A stretch of DNA of 64,000 bases from Peromyscus leucopus (GCF_004664715.2 NC_051083.1:96793161-96857160), one strand, 5' to 3'. Positions 34,185 through 45,124 are shown, numbered from the stretch's first letter. Translations and numbers: made by a program. The notes: generated from the sequence alone by a model not told the origin.

Positions 34185-34290
34185 ATTTGTTTGTTGAGAA
34201 AGGGTCCATTCTAGTGTCAAACTGACAATCCTCCTGCCACTGACTCCTAAGTGCTAGAAATTTGGATGTGTGCCACCATATCCAGCTTGC
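34185..34290 (-). mobile_element. Old B1 SINE, antisense
   Basis: 'gagaaagggtccattctagt', 'caatcctcctgccactgact', 'cctaagtgctagaaattt' and 'tgtgccaccatatccagctt' follow the antisense B1 order. Confidence 0.6.
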
Positions 34291-34835
34291 ATTTTGAGAT
34301 TATATTCAACAACTTCATAATGTGCCAGTAGAATGGCTGGCTAGTGCATTCAAATATGTCCATGAAATGTCCACTGTGGGTTATAATACTGTACATTGTC
34401 TGTCCTATATTCCTTGCATGTGTTTTTTCACTGTTTCCAGAATTAGCTGTGATTATAAGCATCTGAAGGGCTAGAAGCTGGGCCTGTTTTGAGTAGATTT
34501 GTAGGGAAGCCAGCTTAATGGCATGTCACTCTATCACATATAACCTAATGTATTTAAAATATTATTGAGTCACTGGATCTAATGAATTTTCTTACCTCTA
34601 TACTCTTAAAGGGAAGTCATGAACTATTAAATGAAATGACACTAAGCATGGGCTATAAATGTTCAGCTCCAATTGTGAGGCAGCTTCAGACTTGCACTAT
34701 ATAGCCTCTGCATCTTCTGTCCTTATTGATTTTCATATTATAGTCCAGCTCAAGCTATACATGAGATATTGTTTCTCCTCCAGGTTGCTTCCTTGTGGCC
34801 TGCCTTCCTCTCTGTGACATGCATGGATGGCATCT
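34291..34835. other. Single-copy sequence, nothing recognised
   Basis: No repeat family or exon recognised. Confidence 0.35.
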
Positions 34836-34839
34836 GTGG

Positions 34840-34994
34840 GTGTTTGAAATAAAATGGCCCCCATAGTGAATGGCACTGTTAGGAGGTGTGGCCACGTTGG
34901 AGTAGGTGGGGCCTTGCTGGAGGAAATGTGTTTTGATGGGGTTGTCCTGGTCATGGTGTCTCTTTACAGCAATAGAAACCCTAACTTAGATAGC
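34840..34994 (+). mobile_element. URR1-like DNA transposon, short form
   Basis: 'tgtttgaaataaaatggccc', 'gcactgttaggaggtgtggc', 'ggtcatggtgtctctttaca' and 'gcaatagaaaccctaactta' give both ends of a URR1-like element with a shorter interior than the copy at 32.3 kb. Confidence 0.8.
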
Positions 34995-35420
34995 ATCCAA
35001 TTGTCTTCTAGTTCAGTACAGTAACTGATAAGTTCCATTTTCAGGCTTATGGATGGCTTATATTCAAGCTATCTTGACTTGACAACTGAGTCCTCCAGTC
35101 TCTATGCCTTTCTGGTAATTTGTCTTTTTTATTCAGAAATTTTGGAACTATACCCTTTTGTAAAGTCAGGGGAGTATGTGGTGTCTTGAATTTTGTTATA
35201 TGCTTTCTTTATGTCTTTTGGTTCAATAAATTATTTGAAAAAGTATTTCCCCCTTCTTTGTGAGTTTTGCAAATGACTTATGTAAAGTAATTGGCCAAGT
35301 CCATTTCTCTGGATTGGCCAATATAGAAACACTATTCACCCAAAATAGGCCAAGAAGAGTCTCCATAGAAGAAACTGTATTTGATTTTTAGTATGAACAG
35401 GCAGCATCTGATCTATCTGA
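34995..35420. other. Single-copy AT-rich sequence, nothing recognised
   Basis: No repeat family or exon recognised. Confidence 0.35.
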
Positions 35421-35441
35421 ATTATTCTTGGATGTTATTTT

Positions 35442-35621
35442 TTAATTTTTTTTTTTTTTTTTTTTTTTTTTTTGGTTTTTTTGAGACAGGGTTTCTCTGC
35501 GTAGCTTTGCGCCTTTCCTGGAACTCACTTGGTAGCCCAGGCTGGCCTCGAACTCACAGAGATCCGCCTGGCTTTGCCTCCCGAGTGCTGGGATTAAAGG
35601 CGTTCACCACCACCGCCCGGC
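35442..35621 (-). mobile_element. Young cricetid-type B1 SINE, antisense, perfect TSD
   Basis: T-run followed by nearly intact antisense B1 with the cricetid gctttgcgcctttcctgg block. A 19-bp TSD tattcttggatgttatttt lies at 35423-35441 and 35622-35640. Confidence 0.96.
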
Positions 35622-35879
35622 TATTCTTGGATGTTATTTTAAAAAACAATTGGACTTCAAAGAAATAGGAAATGTACTAGTGGGAAGAGGAGAATGACAA
35701 ATGTATGTTCGTAATTAGATGGTAATATTATCAAAGACCCTCATATACATGTATGAAAATGTAATGAAACCCACTATTTATACAATTGATATGTACTAAT
35801 GGTAACCAAGAAAATTTGATTATTTTAAAATGACAATGCTGTTTTAAAAATAAAGCACTATATCATAGCTTTTCAAAGT

Positions 35880-36240
35880 CCCCAGGCTGAAAAACAGTTT
35901 TTCATTTCACCCAGTCTGTTTTAATCAGATATCTGAGGATTGAGCTAAAATTGCTATGAGATTGTTCCCTGTCTCCACTGTCTCCTCCAGCCTTCTGAAT
36001 GGGAAGATATCAAAATTCAGGGCAGCAAAGACAGATACTCTGAAACAAACACTGGTCGAGACTACTAATATGGTAAATTGCAATTAACTAAAAACTGAGG
36101 GCCATCAGCTCTGGGAGGCACCTTAAAATTTCTGTTTAATTAAAAGTCTTAGCTTTTCTTTAAGCTTCTTGGAGTTGAAGAAAATGCCTCTGTACATGTG
36201 TATAAATATAGAAGTCTGATTTTGAAACTTGAAACATGTT
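35880..36240. promoter_or_regulatory. Candidate conserved non-coding element
   Basis: Repeat-free stretch with clustered homeodomain-type TTAAT/AATTA motifs (for example gcaattaactaaaaac and ctgtttaattaaaagtc) and no open frame. This is an inference from texture. Conservation cannot be tested here. Confidence 0.25.
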
Positions 36241-36316
36241 GTAAGTGACTGAATACCCTGGCTGTGTTTGTGCCTGGGAATCAATCTTCTGTCAAGAGCA
36301 GAACTCTTTTGTTTGG

Positions 36317-36412
36317 TTGGGTTTTTGTTTGCTAAGATTGGAATTCATTAAGTAGCCCAGGCTGGCCTCAAACCTCTAATCTTTCTGCCTCCACCTCCTC
36401 AGTGTTGATGTC
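36317..36412 (-). mobile_element. Old B1 SINE fragment, antisense
   Basis: 'aagtagcccaggctggcctc', 'aaacctctaatctttctgcc' and 'cacctcctcagtgttgatg' correspond to antisense B1. Confidence 0.65.
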
Positions 36413-36903
36413 AGCAACAGTAGAGATGGAGGCACAGATCCACACTGCTGCCTCCAGCCTAAGAAGTTCCCTTAATCATCTAGGAAACTTGACTCAGACA
36501 AAACTAGATCCTTGACTTCATTAAAGAAAGTTTAAGAGAGGTACTTAAGCAAAATAAGCCATACCCAAGCCTGTGTGTGGACTTCTCAAAGGAAAGGCAT
36601 GTTTCATCCTCTAAAATAGTCACTTATTGGATTTTGGTGGTTTTTCAAGTTATTACTTACTAAAAAGTGTTACTAAAGAGTTTACATGAGATCAGAGGCA
36701 GTCCCTGGGCTGCATTTGACGAAATTAAAATTAATAAGGTTAAAAGTATAGAGATGTAGAAAGTTGGGCCATCTTGACTATAATGGCAATTAATACTCTT
36801 GGGTGAGATTCCCAGGAACTGTCTGGGAAAGGAGTAAGGCCACACTTGAGGACCACATAGGTTTAGGCCTTAAGTCTAATTCATTACTATTTTATCACAA
36901 AAC

Positions 36904-36905
<2 letters not shown>
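36413..36905. other. Single-copy sequence, nothing recognised
   Basis: No repeat or exon recognised. Confidence 0.35.

Positions 36906-36908
<3 letters not shown>

Positions 36909-36954
<46 letters not shown>
36909..36954. repeat. (AC)n microsatellite
   Basis: Pure AC run. Confidence 0.96.
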
Positions 36955-36957
<3 letters not shown>

Positions 36958-37685
36958 AAGTGAGTCTTATCTGTTGGCAATCTTACAGCAAATGCTAATT
37001 GGGTGGGAATTCTCGATTCTCAGCTGGTGAGGGGCTTCACCCAACTTTAGAGTGAGGGACTGCTATGTTCCATATTTTTTTTTCTATTTTTTTCCTGCCT
37101 AACTGGGTTTATGGGCTTGTGCCATCACACCCAAGTGACAAGGATCTTCAGTTGCATCATTTGCCACTTTTCTTCAACAAATAATCATTTCCATCATCTT
37201 CGCAAATGCCTGCAGTAACACCTACATTTTCAATCTGCACCATTCATTCTTGGATGCAAGCATCATTGCCCATTCCAGGAGGCTCCTCTGCAAATAAACA
37301 GATACCAGAAGAAACCAAGAAATAAAAGCTCTAGGACTGTACCCAAGAAAAAGTCAATCAGGTTGTCTCCTTCCCAGACCCAGGAGAGAGCAGTGATTTA
37401 TTCGGGCTCTTGGTATCGGAAAGATGTCCCTGAAAGGAAAAGAAAGAATAGAACATTGAAAGGAAAGGACACAATATGATTAGTGATACCGGTCTCATTT
37501 TTGTAAGGAATAAGTCTATTGTGTCAGTTTCATAAACAGCAAGAAGAAGAGAATGACGATATTTGTGGGGGCGTGGGGAAGGAGGAAGAGTGAGGAAGGA
37601 GATAGATTTCTAAAATGTTGAATATACTGAAGTAATTTTTAAATGAGTCTAGGTAGTTTAGATTTTACTAAAAAAAATCTAAGAA
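36955..37685. other. Single-copy sequence, nothing recognised
   Basis: No repeat is clearly assigned. Confidence 0.35.
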
Positions 37686-37689
37686 GGGA

Positions 37690-38090
37690 AAGGAAGAAAT
37701 TTTTATTTTTGAGATTGTCATTTATTTACAGTTTCTCCCCTCCTTTTCCTCCCTACAAACCCTCTCTCTCACACACCCTCCCAGCTCTCCTACAAATCCA
37801 GTTTCTTCTTTTCTTCAATTGTTATTGCATGCATATACGTACTTGTATATAATTACATTTTCCCAAATATGACCCATTGAGTCCATGTAACATTACTTGT
37901 ATGCACGGTTTCAGGGCTGAGCATTTGGCACTAGACAAACCAATCAGTGTGCTCTTCCCTGGGGAGGGCCGCCTCTCCTGCCCTCAGCTTTCCTCGGTTG
38001 CCTGTAAGATTGTATAGGGTTGAGGCGTAGGAGGCTTTTTCTCATTCAGTTTAGCATGTTCTTTAGTGTCATCCTTGTTCAGAAAGGAAG
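37690..38090 (-). mobile_element. Lx/L1 3' UTR-type repeat, antisense
   Basis: C/T-rich start, then 'cctacaaatccagtttcttc', 'gtaacattacttgtatgcac', 'ggtttcagggctgagcattt', 'caatcagtgtgctcttccct' and 'gtttagcatgttctttagtg', the order of a common rodent L1/Lx-associated 3' repeat. Confidence 0.6.
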
Positions 38091-38540
38091 AAATTTGAAA
38101 GCAATGTGGACTCTAGAATGATATTCTTTCAGAGGTGCCCCATCCCTTGAGCCAAATTTTAATGCAGCAAGGGACAAGTGACAAAGCCTTAGTGCCTACA
38201 CTCTTAGTGTGTTTCCTCTGGTAAGAACCTGATCATTTGAACTGAGGGTAGGGAGAATGATTTTTCTGCCTTTCTCCTAAGAACTGAATTGGGGAGTGTG
38301 TGCTTTCAATTGGACAAAGCTGTGTTAGAAGTGCTTTCTAGCCTTACAAGGGTGGTGAAAATTAAAAAGGGTCAAAGACAATCCTAAGATTAGTGAGAAA
38401 GTACACCCTTTCTACCCCCTGCCATCCACCAATCTCATTTACAAAGACGTCCCACGTCTTTCAAAAGAGACCCGCAAATTACCATGGAAATCTGCCCCAC
38501 CAGGCTGTGCTCCAGTCAGAGGAAGAGCCTTTGTTCCCAG
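38091..38540. other. Single-copy sequence, nothing recognised
   Basis: No repeat or exon recognised. Short overlapping frames at 38393-38669 are chance. Confidence 0.35.
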
Positions 38541-38544
38541 GGGT

Positions 38545-38960
38545 ATGGGGGGCGCTGGCACTGCACCATAGTGAACACCGTTAAGCCTCACTAATTCCCT
38601 GAAAAGGGGAAAGGCCAATCTTGATTTGTAAGAAGCTTGAATTCGAAAATATGCTGAAAGAAATGCCATGTTATTATTTCTAGAAACCTGCAGTCAAACT
38701 GCTGTCTGCAGTGGGTGCATTGAGCTGCTGAGACTCTTAAGGCCCAGAACAAATAGATAAGGGCTGTAATTAGCATATTGGTCATTTGAATGCAAAGTGC
38801 ACTTAGAGTGGCGCTTAAAAACCGTCTGTTAGCATACTCCCCTAGCAGGCTGTCACTTTCCTATGTATATAATATTAATTTGCCTAGCAACATGCCCTAT
38901 TTCCCTTCCAGCAGTAAACTTTAGCCTAGGAAGTCAGAATCTGGTAAATTTCCCATATCA
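38545..38960. promoter_or_regulatory. Candidate conserved enhancer
   Basis: Repeat-free, with dense developmental-type motifs: gggctgtaattagcatattgg (homeodomain TAATTA), catttgaatgcaaag (POU/octamer-like), tataatattaatttgcctag and the RFX-like cctagcaacatg. It contains no open frame of note. The call rests on motif texture only. Confidence 0.35.
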
Positions 38961-39715
38961 GCAGCAGGAATGGACAAGGAATGTACAGATCTCAGGGATA
39001 TGGTGAGCTACTTTGAAAAATCACCATGAACATATTTGAAATTTCTATGTAGTCCTTAAAAGTCACCAGTTGCTTACCATTTACTATTTACTGACTAGAT
39101 AATAATGTATGCCTTCGAATGATTAAAAGTGTTGGGGGGTGCAAACTGCTTGAATACCCCTCCTCCACAAGTGATCTCATAAAGGGAACAGCAGAGAAAG
39201 ACATTTGGCTGTAAGCTCCTGCTTTGTAGCAAAATAAGGATTGATCAGGAGGTACAACAGGTGCTTAATTATACAGAACACCAGCACATTGAAATCACCA
39301 TCCATTAAACACATCTGTGTTGGTCAGTCAATGCTGCCTGTGCATTATTAACTTCGGTATTAAATTCACATTTGAGAGTACTTGGTTTGAAGTGGGACTG
39401 ACTTATGTTTAGGAAGGGAGAAATGAAAGATGAATACAACTCGGATTTTACCCCAATATTCAGTGTTGCCATCGCATTGCTAAGGACATGGACGGAAAAT
39501 GTGGTATGGGTTTCCAAGTCCAGCAAGCTATAGGGCAGACTCAGTAAAGGAAAAGCTTGTGCAACCTCAGAGAAGGAGGAACTGAAATGCCTGCCTATTG
39601 AGAAAATCCCCCCATTCTATCTTGTGGCCCTGTAAAAATCAGATACACCAAAAGGGAGATAGGAAGACATTACCCATGAACCTCTTAGAGGAAAGATCAA
39701 TCATCCTTAAGCAAT
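38961..39715. other. Single-copy sequence, nothing recognised
   Basis: No repeat or exon recognised. Confidence 0.35.
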
Positions 39716-39723
39716 GAAATCCC

Positions 39724-39910
39724 TAATGTAATGGTTCCCAAATTTTGCTGCACATTAGAATCTGAGAAGATTAGAACCTGAGGGGATTTTTAAAAGCCCA
39801 GATGCTCAGATATATGCCATCAAATTAAATGAGACCGTTTAGTAATACGGCCTAGGCAACTGCATTTTATAAAGGTAATTTCTCCTGTGAAACGAAGTCA
39901 AGAACCAGCA
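39724..39910 (+). mobile_element. MER5-like hAT-Charlie MITE
   Basis: 'taatggttcccaaattttgc', 'tgcacattagaatctgagaa', 'tttaaaagcccagatgctca' and 'ggcaactgcattttataaag' follow the MER5A/B order, an ancient element shared by placental mammals. Confidence 0.7.
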
Positions 39911-39924
39911 CCAGCAACACCTTT

Positions 39925-40135
39925 CTTCTTTATGAGCATTTATATTAATCTTTCCAATTACCCTAAGAAGGAGGATTATATTTCACAGATGAGGAAAAGT
40001 TCAAAGGGGCCAACTATGTTGTCCAGGGTCTTAAAATTATAACATAATGAAACTGGAATTTGAATGCAGCAATTTAATTACAGAGTCGGCATACTGAAAT
40101 TTTATGCAACAGTGCTCTCCAGACTTTTGTCCCCA
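39925..40135 (-). mobile_element. MIR SINE, antisense
   Basis: 'ttccaattaccctaagaagg', 'tttcacagatgaggaaaagt', 'ctatgttgtccagggtctta' and 'gaaactggaatttgaatgca' follow antisense MIR closely. Confidence 0.7.
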
Positions 40136-41010
40136 TATTCAACAGGAAGAAACCAATCCCATGTCAGTGCACTGAGAATTTATTAGGCATCTGTTACATA
40201 AAACACACAGTTTTAGTCACACTGTGTGCTTCTAGGTAGAGTCAAGGAAATACAGCCAACTTCTGATAAGTCTGATAACCCTAGTTTGGTTGTCATTTTA
40301 TTTGCATTGTCGAAGCCTTATTAGGCCCAAACTACCAGAGACAAGAATATAGCTGGACAAAATCAGATTTATTGTGTGACTCAGTCATTGAGCATCCTCA
40401 ATCATAAATATCAATAGCAAAGCAACTCTGGGATCACTGGTAGGAAGGTAGTAGTCACCCAAGGGTGAAGAGGGAACCCTGTGACATTTCACAAGTGCTA
40501 GGTAGCCTTGGAAGAAATAGTGCTTTCCATACCGTTACAGCTGGCTTTAATATGATAAATGTCAGAACTATATATTCTTAATCCATGCTAATTTTTATTC
40601 TTTCAATCCCAGTCAGATTTATGCTATTTAGGTTTTTGCCCTGTTCAAATTAGGTGGGGCTGAGAAACACATTGACATTCATGTAACTCATGAATCAATT
40701 TATCGATTGCCAGATGAGTTGATAAAATACTTGATATTATCAAAATGAGTCGATGAAAAACACATAGGGCAAAATGTCAACAATGATGAAATCTAAATAA
40801 GGTTAGTGTTTGAGTCATTAGTGTTAGATCAACATCAATTCCTACATTTTAAATATTCTATAAATTAAAATATCAGAGAACATTTGGTTAAGGATAGATG
40901 GGGGCTCTGATACTTTCTTGTGATTTCCTGTGACCCCTACACTAATTCAAATAGTTAATCAAGCCATCAAAGCCTAGGATAGTTTCGATAGTTACTTAGA
41001 TAACACCTTT
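40136..41010. other. Single-copy AT-rich sequence, nothing recognised
   Basis: Repeat-free in appearance, with no exon recognised. Confidence 0.35.
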
Positions 41011-41013
41011 TCG

Positions 41014-41213
41014 AGCTCAGGATGTAGTTCAGTTGTGAGAGTGCTTGCCTGTTAAACACAGGGCTCTAAATTCCATTCCCAGCACTGCATACAACTTGAA
41101 TCCCACCATTTGGGAGGGGGTGACAAGAGAATCAGAAATCCAAGGATATCCTCAGATGCATACAGAGCTTGAGACCAGTCTGGGCCACATAAGACCCGTC
41201 TAAATAAATAAAA
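41014..41213 (+). mobile_element. B4 SINE (ID-B1 dimer)
   Basis: The ID-like head 'caggatgtagttcagttgtg', 'agagtgcttgcctgttaaac' and 'cattcccagcactgcataca' is joined to a B1-like half 'aatcccaccatttgggaggg' and 'gagaccagtctgggccacat', with an (AAAT)n tail. Confidence 0.85.
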
Positions 41214-41670
41214 GCACTTTTCCAAAGTAGTCTGACTTCCTGTTCTTCCCCAAATAGTCTGAAACTGGTTATGCCAGTGTTCCTTATGTAGGTCCCTGGA
41301 TTTCCTCTTGCAGCGTTATCGGTACCATGACTAGCAGGTATAGCTCTCTAAAGGCTTATAGGTATGGGAGCAGTTTTCTCATAGCCCGTTGTTTGTGTTC
41401 AGTTTGTTCGTGGCCACTTGAGCATAGTCTCACAATATGCATTACAGATTACCAGATAAGGAGAGGAGGAAAGAATAGGAGAAAAGGCATGGGGTATGAA
41501 TGTCAAAACATCTGAGGTAACAGAATAGCTTGGTCAGGCCAACACTTGAGCATAACACAAGCTGAGGTGGGGCTGGAGTATGACAGGCTAGATATGATTT
41601 TCTGCTCACTGAAATCAAGAGCTGTGGGTTTGCCTTGGAGGTACTACATCTGTATTGTTAGCAATTCCCT
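41214..41670. other. Single-copy sequence, nothing recognised
   Basis: No repeat or exon recognised. Confidence 0.35.
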
Positions 41671-41674
41671 ATCT

Positions 41675-41812
41675 GAGTGTGTATGTTGTCTCTCAAACTA
41701 GATTCCAAACCCCCTAATAAGATGGCCCAAGTTTAGTTCATTTGTATAACTTTTGTAGCACCTAGCTATATGCCTTATTATGCTTGCTAGGTATTCAGTA
41801 AATGTCTCCCAG
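41675..41812 (+). mobile_element. L2 LINE 3' end
   Basis: 'aactagattccaaaccccct' to 'gctaggtattcagtaaatgt' follows the L2 3' end words. Confidence 0.5.
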
Positions 41813-41823
41813 GAATGACTGAT

Positions 41824-41827
<4 letters not shown>

Positions 41828-41876
<49 letters not shown>
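41828..41876. repeat. (AC)n microsatellite
   Basis: Pure AC run. Confidence 0.96.
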
Positions 41877-41881
<5 letters not shown>

Positions 41882-42635
41882 CAACTGCTTTTCCCTTTCT
41901 AAATTGTCTGGAGCCTAAATGTAACATAGGGTAGGGGTTTGTGTCCAGGAAAAGGGAAGTAGCAGGTAAAAAATAGCACACATACCACTACCAACCCTGA
42001 GCTCCCTTTGCATCTGGTTTTGGTGACCAGTTTTAGCCATTTCCTTCCGTGTTGGACCCTGGGCCATGCCCATGATGGATGGCACCCTTTGAAGACAATG
42101 TGCCTATCCCTAATGTATTTAGCATTCTGCTCACTTCTCCCTCTGTTTGGCTTTACTAAAAACTTGCAGAGATGCTTCCCTTCATCACCACTTGTTTCCC
42201 AGGACTGTGATTTACAATAAACATGTGGATTCAGGAGGGACCTGCAGTGGTAGGTAAGGAACTGCCTAAAAAGTATACTTTATCTGAAGTAGTCACCACT
42301 TTGCCTATGGATGAGTTTTCTCCTTCACCTCTGGAGAGAGATGTCCCACTGCTCATCATTTCAGATGATTGGGTGTGGGGATGGGGCCACTTCTCTTCCT
42401 GATAACCTTATTATGTGTTTATCAGGAGCAGACACTGCCCAGGTTGTCACGACAACCAGCAATGATTCAAAGCTTTCCTGAAAGGTCTGTATCTCTGGCA
42501 AATAATCAGCCTTTAGCTCTCAGGAGATGCTGAACTGAGCAGCCAATCACAGGTGAGCTGAGAAAACATGACATCATAGTCTGGCTGGTCCAAAAAAATT
42601 TTTGGGGGGGTTTTCTATTTTTTCATTAATTTTTC
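41877..42635. other. Single-copy sequence, nothing recognised
   Basis: No repeat or exon recognised. Confidence 0.35.
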
Positions 42636-42780
42636 CCCCTAGATATCTCCCTCTCTCCCTCCATTCCTCCCTCTCTTTCTCCATTCTTCTCTCTCTCTCT
42701 CTCTCTATCTCTATCTCCCCTTCCTTCCTACTTCCTCCTTCTCTCCTTTCCCTCCCCCTCTCTCTGCTCTCTCCCAGGGG
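42636..42780. repeat. Polypyrimidine (CT/CCTT-rich) tract
   Basis: About 140 bp almost entirely C and T on the plus strand, including a pure CT run at about 42690-42707. The 105- and 75-residue frames here (Ser/Leu and Arg/Glu rich) are translations of this tract. Confidence 0.9.
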
Positions 42781-42939
42781 AGCAAGCAAGCAAGTGCACA
42801 CACATACACCACAAATCCTTCACAATAAACCCCAAGTTTTTCAAATTCAATTTACTCTGCAGTTTGACTTAGGTTCTCCAAGTGCAGTGATTGGGAGTGG
42901 GAGGGAAATGAATGTATAATGTGATTCTTTTGGGAGAAA

Positions 42940-43330
42940 AGTCAAACAGAGCATCGGCTCAATTAATTAATGTGGTTTGATATGTAGGACCATAGTGGAG
43001 GCAGAGGTAATTAACACTGAGTCAAAGGAGAGAAACTTCCTACCTCTCTTATTAATTCACTCCAAGCCACCTGGATTTAATAGTCTTCTACTTTTCCTCC
43101 ACTGACTTCCTCACAAAGGGAAGAGGGCAGAGACAGTGGACTTTTGAATCCTCTCAGGTTCTGCAAGGCAGGCCTCTAGTGTGGGCTAATTATAAAGAAC
43201 AAAGGTTAGGACAGACCTTCTGTTCCCAAATGCATATTTAGGAATCATGTGTAAGTGCGGCCTCATCAAATTGATTAAGGAGGTGTGTGTTTCTGAAATC
43301 TATTAGGTTCGCTTTTGTGTCGTTCGCCAT
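42940..43330. promoter_or_regulatory. Candidate conserved non-coding element
   Basis: Repeat-free, with several homeodomain-type sites: ctcaattaattaatgtggt, gaggtaattaacactgag, ctcttattaattcactcc and tcaaattgattaagg. There is no useful open frame. Inferred from motif density only. Confidence 0.3.
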
Positions 43331-43334
43331 TTGC

Positions 43335-43545
43335 ATTCATGCAACACTTTAGAGATAGGCAAAGTAAGATTGACAAAGGGGAAAACTAAAAGCTGGGTAA
43401 ATTGGAAACTTGTTCAAGGGTTTATCCAGTTTACCAGAGTTCTGAGTTGCAACTCTGGTCTCAAGAAGATGGTGAGTTCTTAGCCATAGGATTCTCTCTG
43501 CCACACAGTTTCTGGTTTTACAGACACACCTTTTGGTATGCCTGA
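43335..43545 (-). mobile_element. MIR SINE, antisense
   Basis: 'gacaaaggggaaaactaaaa', 'cttgttcaagggtttatcca' and 'gagttgcaactctggtctca' follow antisense MIR. Confidence 0.45.
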
Positions 43546-43779
43546 ACTCCCTCATTTACTTTGAATGCAACCCACACAATTGCCTGCTGCAGGAGAGCTG
43601 CAGCTGCTATTAATGGGGACAGATAGACAAGCAGAACAAGGGTCAGTTTCAGTGACTACAACATATAGTAGTACCCAGATGCTAAGTGGAGGTAGACTGG
43701 GTACTGCTCCTAGCTAACACCTGGGTACCAGTTGCTGAGCAAGTTGGGATAGGAGGGTAGTTTATAAAAGTGCATTTAA

Positions 43780-43858
43780 AAGCAAAAAAAAGGAGAAGAA
43801 AGAAAAAAGAAAGAAAGAAAGAGAGAGAGAAAGAAAGAGAGAGAAAGAAAGAAAATTT
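43780..43858. repeat. (GAAA/GA)n purine tract
   Basis: Imperfect aaagaaag/gagaga tract immediately before a B1. Confidence 0.92.
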
Positions 43859-43865
43859 AAAATAT

Positions 43866-44030
43866 TGCCTGGCATTGGTGGCACACACCTTTAATCCTAG
43901 CACTAGGAGGCAGGGTCAGGTGGATCTCTGTGAGTTTGAGGCCAGCCTGGTCTATAAAGTGAGTTCCAGGACAGCCAGGGCTACACAAAGAAATCCTGTC
44001 TTAAGTCCCCCACCCCAAAACAAAAGAAAT
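43866..44030 (+). mobile_element. B1 SINE
   Basis: 'cattggtggcacacaccttt', 'gtttgaggccagcctggtct', 'gagttccaggacagccaggg' and 'ctacacaaagaaatcctgtc' are sense B1 of an older, murine-like type that lacks the cricetid block. Confidence 0.92.
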
Positions 44031-44042
44031 AGAAGTATATCT

Positions 44043-44245
44043 GGGGGCTAGAGATTAAGAGCACTGAGGACCCTTTCAGAGGACCTGGGTTTGATTTCCA
44101 GCACCCACATGGCAGCTCACGACTGTCTGCAACTCCAGTCCTAAGATATCTGATGCCCTCTTCTGGCCTCCATAGACATTAGGCATGCAAGTGATGCACA
44201 GACATAGATGCAGGCAAAACACCCATACACATAAATAATGAAAGT
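44043..44245 (+). mobile_element. B2/B3 SINE
   Basis: 'gggggctagagattaagagc', 'gatttccagcacccacatgg', 'cagctcacgactgtctgcaa', 'gatgccctcttctggcctcc' and an A-rich end with 'cacataaataatgaaag'. It lies directly downstream of the B1. Confidence 0.9.
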
Positions 44246-44725
44246 TTTGAAAAGTACACCTGCTTCTGAAAACAATGTGAAGACCAAGAGCTGCAAAAGC
44301 TCGGCATCTACTACTAGAAACATTTGCTGGCCATGGGACTTACAGCAGGAGTGGAAAGCGAAAGCATGCTAGCTGCTTCTGCCCTGTAGACTACATATTA
44401 TTATTTTCCTGCATCTAGTCTGTGTTCAGGGATGGCTCAGTTCACCCTATCTTTGATTGGCCTACCTGAACCACTGGCCTAGCATGCAAACTGTTTTTAG
44501 GATAGCCAGGGTGTTGATAGCTTTTGTTTTAAGCACTCTCCTGGATTATATTTTCCATTCTAATTCTGCTTTTACAAGCAAAATACAGTATATACTTATT
44601 CTTTAAATTCATTCAAGCAAAGGCAGTCATGCTAACACAGGCTTGTCATCCAGTACTGGGAAGGTGGAGGCAGAAGATCAGGAGCTTGTCAGTTCCATCA
44701 ATGGTATGGTATATGAGAGTGTGCA
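44246..44725. other. Single-copy sequence, nothing recognised
   Basis: 44630-44690 has a faint B1-like word 'gtactgggaaggtggaggca' and may be an old B1 fragment. Otherwise nothing is recognised. Confidence 0.3.
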
Positions 44726-44733
44726 ATGTTTCT

Positions 44734-45118
44734 TGCTGTGGAATAATGCTTTTGTACACTGATTTAATAAATGCTGATTGGCCAGTAGCCAGAGAGGAAG
44801 TATAGGCAGGATAAGCAGACAAGGAGAATTCTGGGAAGAGGAAGGTTGAGTCAGGCGATGCCAGCCCGCCGTCCAGGGAGCAACATGTAATGGCACATAG
44901 GTAAAGCCACAGAACACAAGGCAACATACAGATTAACAGAAATGGGTTAGTTTAAATGTAAGAGCTAGTCAGTGGTAGGCCTGAGCTAATGCCTGAGCAG
45001 TTTTAATTAATATACGCCTCTGTGTGTTTACTTGGGTCTGAGTGTCTGCAGGATCAGTGGGTGAGAGAGATTTGTTCTGACCACAGGCCAGGCGGGACAC
45101 AGATAAACTCTGGCCAAA
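44734..45118 (+). mobile_element. Solo LTR (same ERV2-type family) with perfect 6-bp TSD
   Basis: A 385-bp LTR begins tgctgtggaataatgc, flanked by gtttct at 44728-44733 and 45119-45124. Its last bases are ccaaa where the 17.1 kb copy has caaca, so the terminal CA dinucleotide is mutated. The body includes 'aatgctgattggccagtagc', 'gacaaggagaattctgggaa' and 'gaaatgggttagtttaaatg'. Its start is the closest match to the antisense copy at 31.8 kb. Confidence 0.92.
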
Positions 45119-45124
45119 GTTTCT

